A stretch of DNA of 64,000 nt from Arthrobacter_N sp051262515 (lineage in GTDB: Bacteria > Actinomycetota > Actinomycetes > Actinomycetales > Micrococcaceae), in NCBI RefSeq assembly GCF_051262515.1, contig NZ_JBIMER010000018.1:1-64000 (forward strand), read 5' to 3'. The translations under genes and the position numbers were made by a program. The notes below the pieces were generated by a model. It was not told the origin of the DNA. It saw only the letters and a program-made list of their open reading frames with translations, and ran no database searches. Below are positions 42,896-53,201 of the stretch, in pieces; position 1 is the first letter of the stretch; each line of letters begins with the position of its first letter.

Positions 42896-43036
42896 CCGGC
42901 TCGGACGGGACGTTCCGTCCCCGTGCCTATCCGCTCGTCGGGACGCGCCGGGTAACCGTGCGCCGCCGCTGAAGTGATAGGGGCCACCGTGGATTAGGAT
43001 GGACCGTACTCTCTTCCACCCTTGAAAGGACTTTTT

Positions 43037-43951
<915 letters not shown>

Positions 43952-43971
43952 CCACTTCCCGACGCACGGCG

Positions 43972-44003
43972 CCGCCCCGGAACCAGACACGGTTCCGGGG
44001 CGG
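43972..44003. terminator. Intrinsic terminator after pdxS
   Basis: ccgccccggaacc and ggttccggggcgg form a perfect 13-bp stem with an agacac loop, followed on the plus strand by tcgctttt. It lies between convergent pdxS and the acetyltransferase gene. Confidence 0.88.
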
Positions 44004-44060
44004 TCGCTTTTCGCACCGCGATCCGAGCACCGTACCCCTCCGCGACGGCTCCCGCCGTGG

Positions 44061-44786
44061 CTACGGCGTCGGGTTCCGCAACCTCAGGTGCCGACCCCGG
44101 CCCACGAGTTGCAGGCCACACGCCCTGAGGAACTCCGATCCTGCCGGTCCGGTTCCGGCCAGCACCGCCGAGGACCGGTCTTCCGCATCGTCGGCGACCA
44201 GCAGTGCGGCGGCGAGGGCCGCGGCCAGCGCGCGCCCCGCGCCCCGACGGCGGTGTTCCGCCCCCACCGCCAGTCCGTGGAGCGAGACGTCTCCGTTGCG
44301 GTGACGCATCCCGAACCCGCGTCCCACGAGTTCCCCGTCGACGGTTCGCGCCGCGGCATGCTGGACCGTTCCGGCAGGTGTGCTGCCGACGACGTGCATT
44401 CCCTCCGCCTCGGCACCCTTGGCCTCCGGTAGTTCGCCTCCGAGAAGCACCCCGCCTCGAAAAGAGCCCCCGTCGGCGTGCGGGCGTCCCGCGTGCCACA
44501 GGACGGGGGGTGCGTCGGTGAAACCCAGCTGGCCCAGGGCCGATGCGTCGGCCGCCGCATTGAGCCACACGGACACCTCCAGCGCTCCCAGCCGCGTTCC
44601 CTCCGCCAGCCCCGGACGCAGCCCGGCGGATCCCGGTGCCGGCGGGAACAGGAGATGGAGCCTCGCGTGCGCCGGCTGCCAGGCCCACGTGCAGCCATGG
44701 GTCGTGAAAACCCTGCCGCCGGTGGCCGCGGCCACGGCTTCCTGCCACGCGGAGAATGCGGCCTGCGCCCGGAGGATTCCGGCCAC
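44061..44786 (-). CDS. GNAT-family N-acetyltransferase
   Basis: 241 residues. The acetyl-CoA-binding region is visible as VSLHGLAVGAEHRRRGAGRALAAALAA (residues about 170-195) with the R/Q-x-x-G-x-G/A loop RRRGAG. The N-terminal half is less conserved and may bind the substrate, which is unknown. The GTG start at 44786 comes 2 bases after the stop of the M3 peptidase gene, so the two form an operon. Confidence 0.8.
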   Translation of the reverse strand: MAGILRAQAAFSAWQEAVAAATGGRVFTTHGCTWAWQPAHARLHLLFPPAPGSAGLRPGLAEGTRLGALEVSVWLNAAADASALGQLGFTDAPPVLWHAGRPHADGGSFRGGVLLGGELPEAKGAEAEGMHVVGSTPAGTVQHAAARTVDGELVGRGFGMRHRNGDVSLHGLAVGAEHRRRGAGRALAAALAAALLVADDAEDRSSAVLAGTGPAGSEFLRACGLQLVGRGRHLRLRNPTP

Positions 44787-44788
44787 GA

Positions 44789-46798
44789 TCAGTCGCCCAG
44801 CCCGAGCCGCACCAAAAGGGGAGCGATGTCCGCGTCGCGGCCGCGGAGGCACCGAAACGATTCCAGCGGATCGCGCGTGTTGCCCTTGGAGAGCAGCTCG
44901 CGGCGGAACGTATCGCCGTTGACGCGTGTCAGCCCGCCGTTCACCCGGAACCACTCGACGGTATCGGCATCGAGGATCTGGCTCCAGATATAGGAGTAGT
45001 AGCCGGCCGCGTACCCGCCGTCGAAAATGTGCTTGAAATAGCCCGTGCGGTAGCGCGGCGGAACCAGATCGGGATCGAACCCCGCCTCGCGGAGGACACG
45101 GTCCTCGAATCCGAGTGGATCCGCGACCGACTCACCGGGGGACAAGGAATGCCAGGCGAGATCCAAAACGGCGGCAGCGAGATACTCGGTGGTGGCGAAT
45201 CCCCGGCCCCAGAGGCCGGCTTCCTCCAGGCGATCCAGCGTCCCGTCCGGCAGCGGCTCGCCGGTCTGGACGTGCACCGCGTAACCGTCGAGGATTTGCG
45301 GCCAGAGCGCCCACATCTCGTTGACCTGTGAGGGATATTCCACGAAGTCGCGGGGGACCGCTGTTCCGGACAGTGAAGGGTAGCGTGCCGCGGACAGTAG
45401 CCCGTGCAGCGCATGCCCGAACTCGTGGAACAGCGTGCGCACCTGGTCCATGCTCAGCAGCACCGGCTGGCCGGCGGCGGGCCGGGGAATGTTCAGCGTG
45501 TTGGTGACCACCGGCCGCTCCCCGAGCAACGAGGCCGCCAGCCGCATCGAATTCATCCACGCTCCGCCGGCCTTGGTCGGCCGCGCGAAGAAGTCGCCCA
45601 CGAACAGGCCCAAGCCGTTGCCGTCGGCTTCGAAGACCTCCCATATCCGCACCTCCGGGTGGTAGCCGACGATGTCGTGCCGTTCCGCGAAGGTGATGCC
45701 GTAAAGCGCTGTCGCCGCGCGGAACACGCCGTCGGTCACCACCCGCTCGAGCTCGAACCACGGCTTCAGTGCCTCCTCGTCCAGGGCATACACGTCGCGG
45801 CTGACCCCGGCGGAGTAGTGGGCCCAGTCCCACGGGCGAATCGGCCCACCGGACTTGGCGGAGAGGATGTCCGCCTCCTTGCGGGCGTTGGCGACGGCCG
45901 CCGTTGTGAGCGACGACAGCCTCGCGCGCACCGCATCCAACGACGGGGCGGTCTGCGCGTCCAGACTGAGTTCGGCGTGGTTCGCGAAACCCAGAAGCCC
46001 GGCGCGGTCGGCCCGGAGGGCTGCGGCCTCGGCGGCCAGATCCAGGGTGCGCTCGGGGCCGTTCGTGCCTCGTCCCACGGAAGCCTCGAAGACCCTGCGG
46101 CGGCTCTCCCGGTGGTTCAGCGCCTCGAGCACGGGTTGCGCGGTGGGAAGGACGGGGGTCAGGAGGTAGCCGTCGTCGTACCCCGCATCCCGCGCCGCGG
46201 CCGCTGCGGCCTCCAGGGCGTCCGCCGGGAGCCCGTCGAGTTCCTCCTCCGACGTGAAGTGGACGGCCGCGGCGTTCATTCCCGCCAAAAGTCGCCGGGA
46301 GTAGGCCGTACCCAAAGCGGAGAGCCTGCTGTTGATGTCCCGAAGCCGGGCCTTGTCGGCGTCGTTCAGCTCCGCACCCGCACGCCGAAAGGAACGCAGG
46401 GTTTCGGAGGCCAGCCGCGCGTCTTCTCCGCCGAGGACAGATGCGTCCACGGACGCGAGCCGGGCGTACAGGGCACCATCGAGGTGGATCGCGTCGTGGT
46501 GGGCCGAGACGACGGCCTGGATCCGCTCGTCCGCGTCGAGGATCTCCGGCGTTCCGTGCGCCGCCTTCACGTTCCCGAAGGCCTCCTCCGCCCGGCGCAG
46601 CAGCTGGCCGCTGCGCTCCAGTGCCTCGAAGGTGTTCCCGAACGACGCCGGCGACTCATCCCCGGCGATCGCGGCGAGTTCGGAGAGCTGCTCGGCAGCT
46701 CCCCGTTCGACCGCATCGACGTAGTGCGCGGGACGAAGCGCAGCGAAATCCGGCATCTGGTAGGGCAGGCGGCTCTCCGAGAGCAGGGGATTGGTCAT
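44789..46798 (-). CDS. M3-family metallopeptidase (oligopeptidase A / peptidyl-dipeptidase type)
   Basis: 669-residue cytoplasmic zinc peptidase. The HExxH motif is HEFGH at residues 458-462 (TLFHEFGHALHGLLS), followed by the expected downstream Glu region (DFVEYPSQVNEMW). M3 enzymes of this group degrade short peptides inside the cell. No signal peptide is seen. It sits on the minus strand between pdxS and pdxT with a coupled acetyltransferase gene downstream. Confidence 0.93.
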   Translation of the reverse strand: MTNPLLSESRLPYQMPDFAALRPAHYVDAVERGAAEQLSELAAIAGDESPASFGNTFEALERSGQLLRRAEEAFGNVKAAHGTPEILDADERIQAVVSAHHDAIHLDGALYARLASVDASVLGGEDARLASETLRSFRRAGAELNDADKARLRDINSRLSALGTAYSRRLLAGMNAAAVHFTSEEELDGLPADALEAAAAAARDAGYDDGYLLTPVLPTAQPVLEALNHRESRRRVFEASVGRGTNGPERTLDLAAEAAALRADRAGLLGFANHAELSLDAQTAPSLDAVRARLSSLTTAAVANARKEADILSAKSGGPIRPWDWAHYSAGVSRDVYALDEEALKPWFELERVVTDGVFRAATALYGITFAERHDIVGYHPEVRIWEVFEADGNGLGLFVGDFFARPTKAGGAWMNSMRLAASLLGERPVVTNTLNIPRPAAGQPVLLSMDQVRTLFHEFGHALHGLLSAARYPSLSGTAVPRDFVEYPSQVNEMWALWPQILDGYAVHVQTGEPLPDGTLDRLEEAGLWGRGFATTEYLAAAVLDLAWHSLSPGESVADPLGFEDRVLREAGFDPDLVPPRYRTGYFKHIFDGGYAAGYYSYIWSQILDADTVEWFRVNGGLTRVNGDTFRRELLSKGNTRDPLESFRCLRGRDADIAPLLVRLGLGD

Positions 46799-46960
46799 GC
46801 AAGTACCTTCCCACAGCGCGCGGGCACCGACCCGCCCGAGCGCCGCAATTGCGGAATCGCGCGATGCCGCGACGCCGGTCTAGGCTGGAGCTTCCCGATT
46901 CACCAGTCCCGCGCCCGGCGCGGACCACCGCCCGGCGCCGCCGGGGGAAAGCGACGTCGA

Positions 46961-47617
46961 GTGTCTAAGATTGGAGTCCTGGCCCTCCAGGGAGACTTCC
47001 GCGAGCACGCGGCCGCACTGTCCGCCGGAGGCGCGGACGCCGTGCCAATCAGGCGGCCAGAGGAGCTCGACGGCATCGATGGGCTGGTCCTTCCCGGAGG
47101 TGAGTCGACCGCGATCGACAAGCTCGCGCGCGCCTTCGGGGTGGCCGAACCGCTCAAGCGCAAGATCGCCGAGGGACTGCCCGTCTACGGATCCTGCGCC
47201 GGCATGATCCTGCTGGCCGACACGCTGGCCGACCCCGCCACCGACCGCGCGGGCAACCCGCAACAGACCTTCGGCGGGATCGACATGGTGGTGCGCCGCA
47301 ACGCGTTCGGCCGGCAGGTGGACTCGTTCGAGACCGACCTGGACTTCGCCGAACTGGACCGGCTGCCGGGCGGGACCGCCGAACCGGTGCACGCCGTGTT
47401 CATCCGCGCGCCGTGGGTCGAGAAGGTCGGCGCCGGGGTCGATGTCCTGGCTTCCGTCGATGTCCCGCCGGGGCACGGGGCGGCCGCGGCGGACGGTGTC
47501 GCTAGAATTGTCGCAGTTCGATCGGGGATGCTGCTGGCCACCTCCTTCCATCCGGAAGTGACGGGGGAACGCCGCATCCACAAACTATTCATCCAGATGA
47601 TCAGGGGAGAAGCGTAA
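46961..47617 (+). CDS. pdxT: Pyridoxal 5'-phosphate synthase, glutaminase subunit PdxT
   Basis: 218-residue class I glutamine amidotransferase. The oxyanion-loop GGEST (near 47-51), nucleophile Cys79 (VYGSCAGMIL) and the His-Glu pair in SFHPEVTGE are present. It hydrolyses glutamine and channels ammonia to PdxS. The GTG start at 46961 gives the usual MSKIGVLALQG; the purine run ggggga lies a little far upstream. A TAGGCT at 46881 is a possible -10. yebC begins 2 bases after its stop. Confidence 0.95.
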   Translation: MSKIGVLALQGDFREHAAALSAGGADAVPIRRPEELDGIDGLVLPGGESTAIDKLARAFGVAEPLKRKIAEGLPVYGSCAGMILLADTLADPATDRAGNPQQTFGGIDMVVRRNAFGRQVDSFETDLDFAELDRLPGGTAEPVHAVFIRAPWVEKVGAGVDVLASVDVPPGHGAAAADGVARIVAVRSGMLLATSFHPEVTGERRIHKLFIQMIRGEA

Positions 47618-47619
47618 GC

Positions 47620-48375
47620 ATGTCGGGCCACTCCAAATGGGCAACCACCAAACACAAGAAGGCCGTCATCGATGGCCGCCGCGCCAAGGCGTTCGCCAAG
47701 CTGATCAAGAACATCGAGGTCGCCGCGCGCGCCGGGGGAGCCGACCTGTCCGGAAACCCCGCGCTTGAGGTCGCCGTCGCGAAGGCCAAGAAGACCTCGG
47801 TCCCCAACGACAACATCGACCGCGCCGTCAAGCGCGGCGCGGGCCTCACGGGCGAGTCGATCGACTACCAGGAGATCATCTACGAGGCGCGCGGACCGCA
47901 GGGTTCGGCGCTGCTGATCGAGTGCCTCACGGACAACAAGAACCGGGCCGCGTCCGAGGTCCGCTTGGCCGTCACCCGCAACGGCGGGACCATCGCCGAT
48001 CCGGGATCCGTCAGCTACCTCTTCGCCCGGAAGGGCGTGGTGGGCCTGCCGAAAAAGGAGCTGACCGAGGACGACCTGCTGATGGCCGTGCTCGACGCCG
48101 GCGCCGAGGAGGTCAAGGAATCCGGAGAGGCGTTCGAGGTGCACTCCGAGCCGCAGGACCTGCGTGCCGTGGTCACGGCGCTTGACGAGTCCGGAATCGA
48201 GTACGAGACCGACGAGGTCGAGTTCGTGCCGTCGATGCAGGTTGAGCTCGACGCCGATGCCGCGCGCAAGTTCCTGCGGCTCGCCGAGGCGTTGGAGGAT
48301 CTCGACGACGTCCAGAACGTGTACTCCAACGCCGACATCGGCGCAGAGGTCATGGCCGAGCTCGAGGACGACTAG
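47620..48375 (+). CDS. yebC: YebC/TACO1-family protein
   Basis: 251 residues beginning MSGHSKWATTKHKKAVIDGRRAK, the YebC signature. Historically annotated as a DNA-binding regulator; recent work on the family points to a role in translation of proline-rich stretches. The pdxT-yebC-ruvC order is conserved in actinobacteria. ruvC starts 6 bases after its stop. Confidence 0.96.
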   Translation: MSGHSKWATTKHKKAVIDGRRAKAFAKLIKNIEVAARAGGADLSGNPALEVAVAKAKKTSVPNDNIDRAVKRGAGLTGESIDYQEIIYEARGPQGSALLIECLTDNKNRAASEVRLAVTRNGGTIADPGSVSYLFARKGVVGLPKKELTEDDLLMAVLDAGAEEVKESGEAFEVHSEPQDLRAVVTALDESGIEYETDEVEFVPSMQVELDADAARKFLRLAEALEDLDDVQNVYSNADIGAEVMAELEDD

Positions 48376-48381
48376 GCTCCC

Positions 48382-48978
48382 GTGGCACTGCGCGTGGTCG
48401 GGGTCGACCCTGGACTCACCAGGTGCGGGCTGGCCGTGGTGGACATCGAGCCCAACCGCCGCGCCACGCTGGTGGACGTGACCGTCGTCGGAACCACTCC
48501 CGACCGTCATCTCGACGAACGGCTCTTGGCCATCGCCGACGCCATCGACGCGTGGCTGGATCGGTTCAGTCCCGATGTCATGGCCGTCGAACGGGTGTTC
48601 AGCCAGTTGAACGTCAGCAGCGTCATGGGCACCGCCCAGGCCTCGGGCATCGTGATCGTCGCCGCCGCCCGGCGGGGCATCCCCGTCGCCCTGCACACGC
48701 CAACCGAGGTCAAGGCGGCCGTCACCGGCAGTGGCCAGGCCAACAAGGACGCCGTCGGCAAAATGGTGGCGAAGATCCTCCGGCTCGACGCGCCGCCGCG
48801 GCCGGCGGACGCCGCCGACGCCGCGGCGCTGGCCATCACGCACGGCTGGCGCGGAGCGGCTCCCGGCACCCAGGCATCCCATGCCGTCGCCGGGGGGTCC
48901 AGCGGCCTGACGGCGGCGCAGCGCGCATGGGCGGCCGCCGAGGCCGGCGCCCGGCGTAACGCGGGACCGCGTCGCTGA
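48382..48978 (+). CDS. ruvC: Holliday junction endonuclease RuvC
   Basis: 198-residue resolvase that cuts Holliday junctions. Acidic active-site residues are in VVGVDPGLTRCG, AVERVFSQLN and DAADAAALAITH. The C-terminus has a short non-conserved tail. GTG start. A 94-base gap separates it from ruvA. Confidence 0.96.
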   Translation: MALRVVGVDPGLTRCGLAVVDIEPNRRATLVDVTVVGTTPDRHLDERLLAIADAIDAWLDRFSPDVMAVERVFSQLNVSSVMGTAQASGIVIVAAARRGIPVALHTPTEVKAAVTGSGQANKDAVGKMVAKILRLDAPPRPADAADAAALAITHGWRGAAPGTQASHAVAGGSSGLTAAQRAWAAAEAGARRNAGPRR

Positions 48979-49010
48979 GCCGAAACGTCGGCGCCAGCCG
49001 GTACGCTGTT

Positions 49011-49024
49011 CGTAGATATGTTCG
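49011..49024 (+). promoter_or_regulatory. Degenerate LexA-box-like site before ruvA
   Basis: CGTAGATATGTTCG keeps the right half of the SOS box CGAACNNNNGTTCG but has two mismatches in the left half. TGTTCG occurs twice, 12 bases apart. ruv genes are SOS-controlled in many bacteria, so this is plausible but weak. Confidence 0.3.
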
Positions 49025-49072
49025 GGTCGCGCGGCGGCCGGACGCCCGTACGACGCCGGAGGTTGGCCAAGC

Positions 49073-49696
49073 ATGATCAGTTCCCTGAGTGGCGTGGTGC
49101 GCCACGTCGGACCGAGCAGCGCCGTCGTCGAGGTTTCCGGCTTCGGCATGCTGGTCCAGGCCACGCCCCAGACGCTTTCGAACCTGCACACCGGACGCGA
49201 CGCGGTGGTGCACACCTCCATGGTGGTCCGCGAGGAGTCGATGACGCTCTTCGGCTTCGCCGACTCCGAGGAGCGCGGGGTCTTCGAAACGCTGCTGTCG
49301 GTGGCAGGAATCGGTCCCCGTCTGGCACTGGCCATCCTCGCGGTGCACACGCCGGAAGACGTTCGGGTGGCGGCCTCCTCCGGAGATGCGAAGGCGTTCA
49401 CGCGCGTCCCGGGCGTCGGTCCCAAGGGCGCACAGCGAATCGTCTTGGAACTCGCGGGGAAACTGGTGCCGACCGGCGAGGCCGGCGGCCGTACCCCCGC
49501 CGGCGCCGGACCGGCGTGGAAGGGCCAGGTGCTCGAGGCCCTGACCGGTCTGGGCTGGTCGGAGAAGGACGCCGTCAAGGCCGTCGACGCCTCCGCGGAA
49601 GCCATGCCCGAGCTCGTCGCCGAGGGCAACGTGGGGGAGATCCTCCGCGCCGTGCTGCGGGATTTGGGTCGCGGCACGGCACGGACCGGAAGGTAG
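49073..49696 (+). CDS. ruvA: Holliday junction branch migration protein RuvA
   Basis: 207 residues: OB-fold (MISSLSGVVRHVGPSSAVVEVSGFG), two helix-hairpin-helix units (FETLLSVAGIGPRLALAIL; FTRVPGVGPKGAQRIVLEL) and a C-terminal domain III that binds RuvB. It holds the junction in a square-planar form. ggagg lies at good distance before the ATG. Confidence 0.96.
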   Translation: MISSLSGVVRHVGPSSAVVEVSGFGMLVQATPQTLSNLHTGRDAVVHTSMVVREESMTLFGFADSEERGVFETLLSVAGIGPRLALAILAVHTPEDVRVAASSGDAKAFTRVPGVGPKGAQRIVLELAGKLVPTGEAGGRTPAGAGPAWKGQVLEALTGLGWSEKDAVKAVDASAEAMPELVAEGNVGEILRAVLRDLGRGTARTGR

Positions 49697-49705
49697 GGTG
49701 GCCGC

Positions 49706-50776
49706 ATGTCCGAGAACGTACCGTTGACCGACGCGGGCAGCGAACCCGAGGAACGGGCCATCGAAGCCGCGTTGCGCCCCAAGAACCTCCACGACTTCGT
49801 GGGGCAGCACCGCGTGAGAAACCAACTGTCGCTAGTGTTGGAGGCCGCGCGGATCCGCGAGCGCACGGCGGACCACGTCTTGCTCTCCGGCCCGCCGGGA
49901 CTGGGAAAGACCACCTTGGCCATGATCGTGGCCGCCGAAATGAACGCGCCGTTGCGGATCAGCTCCGGGCCGGCCATCCAGCACGCCGGCGACCTCGCGG
50001 CGATCCTCTCCTCGCTGACCGAGGGCGAGGTCCTGTTTCTGGACGAAATCCACCGCATGAGCCGTCCCGCGGAGGAAATGCTGTACATGGCCATGGAGGA
50101 CTTCAGGGTGGACATCGTGGTCGGCAAGGGAGCCGGCGCCACCGCCATCCCGCTGGACCTGCCCCCGTTCACGCTCGTCGGCGCGACCACCAGGGCGGGG
50201 CTCCTTCCGGGACCTCTGCGGGACCGGTTCGGGTTCACGGGACACCTGGAGTTCTATTCGACCGACGAGCTGGAGCTGGTCCTGCGCCGCTCCGCCATGC
50301 TCATGGACCTCCGCGTCAACTCGGCTGCCTTCGCGGAGATCGCCTCGCGCTCCAGGGGCACCCCGCGCATCTCCAACCGGCTGCTGCGCCGCGTCCGCGA
50401 CTGGGCGCTGGTCCACAAGGTGGAACAGATCGACCAGCGTGCCGCATCCGCGGCGCTGGACATGTACGAGGTCGACGAACGCGGCCTGGACCGCCTGGAC
50501 CGTGCGGTGCTCCATGCGCTGTGCACCAAGTTCGGCGGCGGACCCGTCGGGCTTTCGACGCTCGCCATCGCGGTGGGCGAGGAGACGGAGACCGTGGAGA
50601 CGGTCGCCGAACCCTACCTCGTGCGGGAAGGGCTTCTGGGCAGGACGCCGCGCGGCCGGATCGCCATGCCGGCCGCATGGGCGCACCTGGGGCTGGCCAT
50701 GCCGCCCGACGCGTTTCTGGGCAACCAGCCCGCTCTGGTGTTCGACGACGCGGCGTCGGGGCCCATCGACTCCTGA
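49706..50776 (+). CDS. ruvB: Holliday junction branch migration ATPase RuvB
   Basis: 356-residue AAA+ motor with Walker A GPPGLGKTT (62-70), Walker B LFLDEIHRM, sensor 1 GATTRAG and a C-terminal winged-helix domain. It drives branch migration with RuvA. The ATG is 9 bases after the ruvA stop; TAGGGT just upstream resembles a -10 but more likely forms part of the ribosome-binding site. Confidence 0.97.
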   Translation: MSENVPLTDAGSEPEERAIEAALRPKNLHDFVGQHRVRNQLSLVLEAARIRERTADHVLLSGPPGLGKTTLAMIVAAEMNAPLRISSGPAIQHAGDLAAILSSLTEGEVLFLDEIHRMSRPAEEMLYMAMEDFRVDIVVGKGAGATAIPLDLPPFTLVGATTRAGLLPGPLRDRFGFTGHLEFYSTDELELVLRRSAMLMDLRVNSAAFAEIASRSRGTPRISNRLLRRVRDWALVHKVEQIDQRAASAALDMYEVDERGLDRLDRAVLHALCTKFGGGPVGLSTLAIAVGEETETVETVAEPYLVREGLLGRTPRGRIAMPAAWAHLGLAMPPDAFLGNQPALVFDDAASGPIDS

Positions 50777-50857
50777 TCGCGCCGCGCGGGATCGGCACAG
50801 TGCGGCGCGGCGGTTCGGCAAGCCGTCGGCCGCGTCACACAACGTTCAGGATGCGGC

Positions 50858-50865
50858 TATACAAT
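50858..50865 (+). promoter_or_regulatory. Candidate -10 element for yajC-secD-secF
   Basis: TATACAAT lies about 72 bases before the yajC start in the 160-base gap after ruvB. No clear -35. Confidence 0.45.
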
Positions 50866-50936
50866 GGGGGCTTGCCCCGGTGGAGGCCCCGCGCCACACA
50901 CCGACATCCAGCGAGAACAGAAACAGGTAGCAACTT

Positions 50937-51383
50937 TTGACCACCACGGTACTGGCCCAAAGCACGCAACCCGCCACCGGATTCGATCCGATGACGCTCA
51001 TCCTTTTGGCGGCGTTCGCTTTCCTCATCTTCATGATGGTCCGCGGCCGCAAGAAGGCGAAGAAGCAGCAAGAAGAGCTCCAGTCCGACCTGCAGCCCGG
51101 TGCCGAGGTGATGACCCAGTTCGGCCTGTACGGAACCGTGGTCTCCATCGACAAGGATGAGAACAAGATCGTGCTCGAGCTGTCCCCCGGCCACCTGGCC
51201 ACCGTGCATTCGCAGGCTGTCGCGCGCGTCGTTCCCACGGCCGCACCGGCCGAGGACGCCACAGACTCCGCGGACGCATCAACGCACGTCGACCCCGCCG
51301 TCGAATCCGCGGACGCGGCCCACGAAGAGACCCCCGAAGAGACCCTGCGCCGCCTCGACGGGGACGCCAAAAACAAGGAATAG
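50937..51383 (+). CDS. yajC: Preprotein translocase accessory subunit YajC
   Basis: 148 residues with one transmembrane helix (about 20-36, LILLAAFAFLIFMMV), the RGRKKAKKQQEEL segment and the YajC core LQPGAEVMTQFGLYGTVVSIDKDENKIVLELSPG, then an acidic tail. It associates with SecDF. The start is TTG at 50937 after aggtagcaac. Confidence 0.93.
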   Translation: MTTTVLAQSTQPATGFDPMTLILLAAFAFLIFMMVRGRKKAKKQQEELQSDLQPGAEVMTQFGLYGTVVSIDKDENKIVLELSPGHLATVHSQAVARVVPTAAPAEDATDSADASTHVDPAVESADAAHEETPEETLRRLDGDAKNKE

Positions 51384-51467
51384 CCCGCCGCGGAGCCTGC
51401 CGCACGCGGCGGGCACGGTCGTGCCCTTCGATGCCCGGACGGGCGTCTCGAGAAGAAAGTTCCCGCA

Positions 51468-53201
51468 ATGTCATCAAACGGCCCGATCAGGCACGCCAGG
51501 CGCACGCTGCTGTGGCTCACAGCTCTCGTCGTCATCGGCAGCGCCCTCCTTGTCTCGGGCGTCGCCACCGGAAACTCGACCTGGTCCCCGAAGCTTGCGC
51601 TCGACCTCGAGGGCGGAACACAGATGATCCTCTCGCCCGAGGTCCAGGGAGGCGCCGCGGCCACGCAGGAGCAGCTCGACCAGGCGGTGGAGATCATCCG
51701 GCAGCGGGTCGACGGATCTGGCGTTTCCGAGGCCGAGATCACCACGCAGTCCGGACGAAACGTCATTGTTTCCATGCCGGGCACGCCCGACGCCAAGACG
51801 CGGGACCTCATTCAGGCGTCCGCGAACATGGAGTTCCGCCCGGTCATCATCGCCGGTTCCTTCGCCGCAATCCCGGAGGAAAGCCGCACGCCAACCGCGG
51901 AGCTTCCGGAGCCGACGGCCGAGCCGGAAAACGCATCCGACACCAACTGGATCGACGCCGATTTGATGGCGGACTTCGAGGCCTACGACTGCGCCACCGA
52001 ACTCGCTGGCCGTTCCGCCACCGCGAGCGACCCGGACCAGCCGATGATCGCCTGCGATCCCGGCACGGGATCCAAGTACATTCTCGGACCGGTCGAAATC
52101 CCGGGTACGGACATTGCGGACGCCGGCTTCGGCATGCAACGCGGACAGCAGGGATTCACGACCGGACAGTGGGAAGTCACACTCGAGTTCAACGGCGCCG
52201 GCGGCTCCAAGTTCAGCGAGGTCACCCAGCGACTGGTCGGCATGTCCGGCGCGCAGAACCAGTTCGCGATCGTCCTGGACGGCATCATCGTCTCGGCCCC
52301 GACCACCAACGCGATCATCGGTGACGGCAGGGCCTCCATCACGGGATCCTTTACCGAACAATCGTCCGAGGCTCTGGCCGAACAGCTGAAATACGGGGCG
52401 CTACCGATCAGTTTCGAGATTCAAAGCGAGCAGCAGATCTCGGCGACGCTGGGCTCGGAACAGCTGAAAATGGGCCTGATCGCAGGCCTCATTGGGCTCG
52501 CGCTGGTGGCCCTCTACTCGTTCTTCCAATACCGTCTCCTCGGGTTCGTCACCATGGCGTCGCTGCTGGTTGCCGGGATCCTGACCTACCTCGCGATCGT
52601 CTTGCTCGGATGGGGACAGAACTATCGGCTCTCGCTGGCCGGCATCGCCGGCATCATCGTGGCCATCGGCCTCACGGCGGACTCCTTCATCGTCTACTTC
52701 GAAAGGGTCCGCGACGAACTCCGCGACGGCCGGAGCCTTCCGTCCGCCGTCGAAACCGGATGGAAGCGCGCCCGTCGGACGGTGGTGGCTTCCAAGGCCG
52801 TGAACCTCCTCGCGGCTGCCGTCCTGTACGTGGTCGCCGTCGGCAACGTGCGGGGATTCGCCTTCACCCTCGGTCTCACGGCCATAGCCGACCTCGTCGT
52901 CGTCTTCCTGTTCACGCACCCGGTTCTGCAATACCTCGCGCGAACCAGGTTCTTTGGCGAGGGGCACCGGCTTTCCGGCCTCGATCCGTCCCTGCTGGGC
53001 GTCGAACCGCTGTACAAGGGTGCCGGTCAGGTGCGGCGCTTCAACGTTGACGCGGCGGCATCCCGAACCAAGCGGAACACGGGTTCCGCCCAGGAGGCGG
53101 AACGGCGACAGACCATTGCCGAGCGACGCAAGGCGGCACAGGGTGCGGGGACCGCGGCGTCCCCGGCCGACGCACCGACGAAGGAATCCGACAATGCCTA
53201 A
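51468..53201 (+). CDS. secD: Protein translocase subunit SecD
   Basis: 577-residue membrane subunit. N-terminal helix (TLLWLTALVVIGSALLVSGV), LDLEGGTQMIL at the start of the large periplasmic-side domain, then five helices from about residue 325 with GLIAGLIGLALVALYSFFQYRLLGFV and GLTADSFIVYFERVRDEL carrying the conserved Asp. With SecF it uses the proton motive force to pull proteins through SecYEG. It overlaps secF by 8 bases. Confidence 0.96.
   Translation: MSSNGPIRHARRTLLWLTALVVIGSALLVSGVATGNSTWSPKLALDLEGGTQMILSPEVQGGAAATQEQLDQAVEIIRQRVDGSGVSEAEITTQSGRNVIVSMPGTPDAKTRDLIQASANMEFRPVIIAGSFAAIPEESRTPTAELPEPTAEPENASDTNWIDADLMADFEAYDCATELAGRSATASDPDQPMIACDPGTGSKYILGPVEIPGTDIADAGFGMQRGQQGFTTGQWEVTLEFNGAGGSKFSEVTQRLVGMSGAQNQFAIVLDGIIVSAPTTNAIIGDGRASITGSFTEQSSEALAEQLKYGALPISFEIQSEQQISATLGSEQLKMGLIAGLIGLALVALYSFFQYRLLGFVTMASLLVAGILTYLAIVLLGWGQNYRLSLAGIAGIIVAIGLTADSFIVYFERVRDELRDGRSLPSAVETGWKRARRTVVASKAVNLLAAAVLYVVAVGNVRGFAFTLGLTAIADLVVVFLFTHPVLQYLARTRFFGEGHRLSGLDPSLLGVEPLYKGAGQVRRFNVDAAASRTKRNTGSAQEAERRQTIAERRKAAQGAGTAASPADAPTKESDNA

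Noticed and set aside
47185..50238. 1,017-residue minus-strand frame opposite pdxT-yebC-ruvCAB
   Set aside because: It crosses five well-supported genes on the other strand and has no domain signature.
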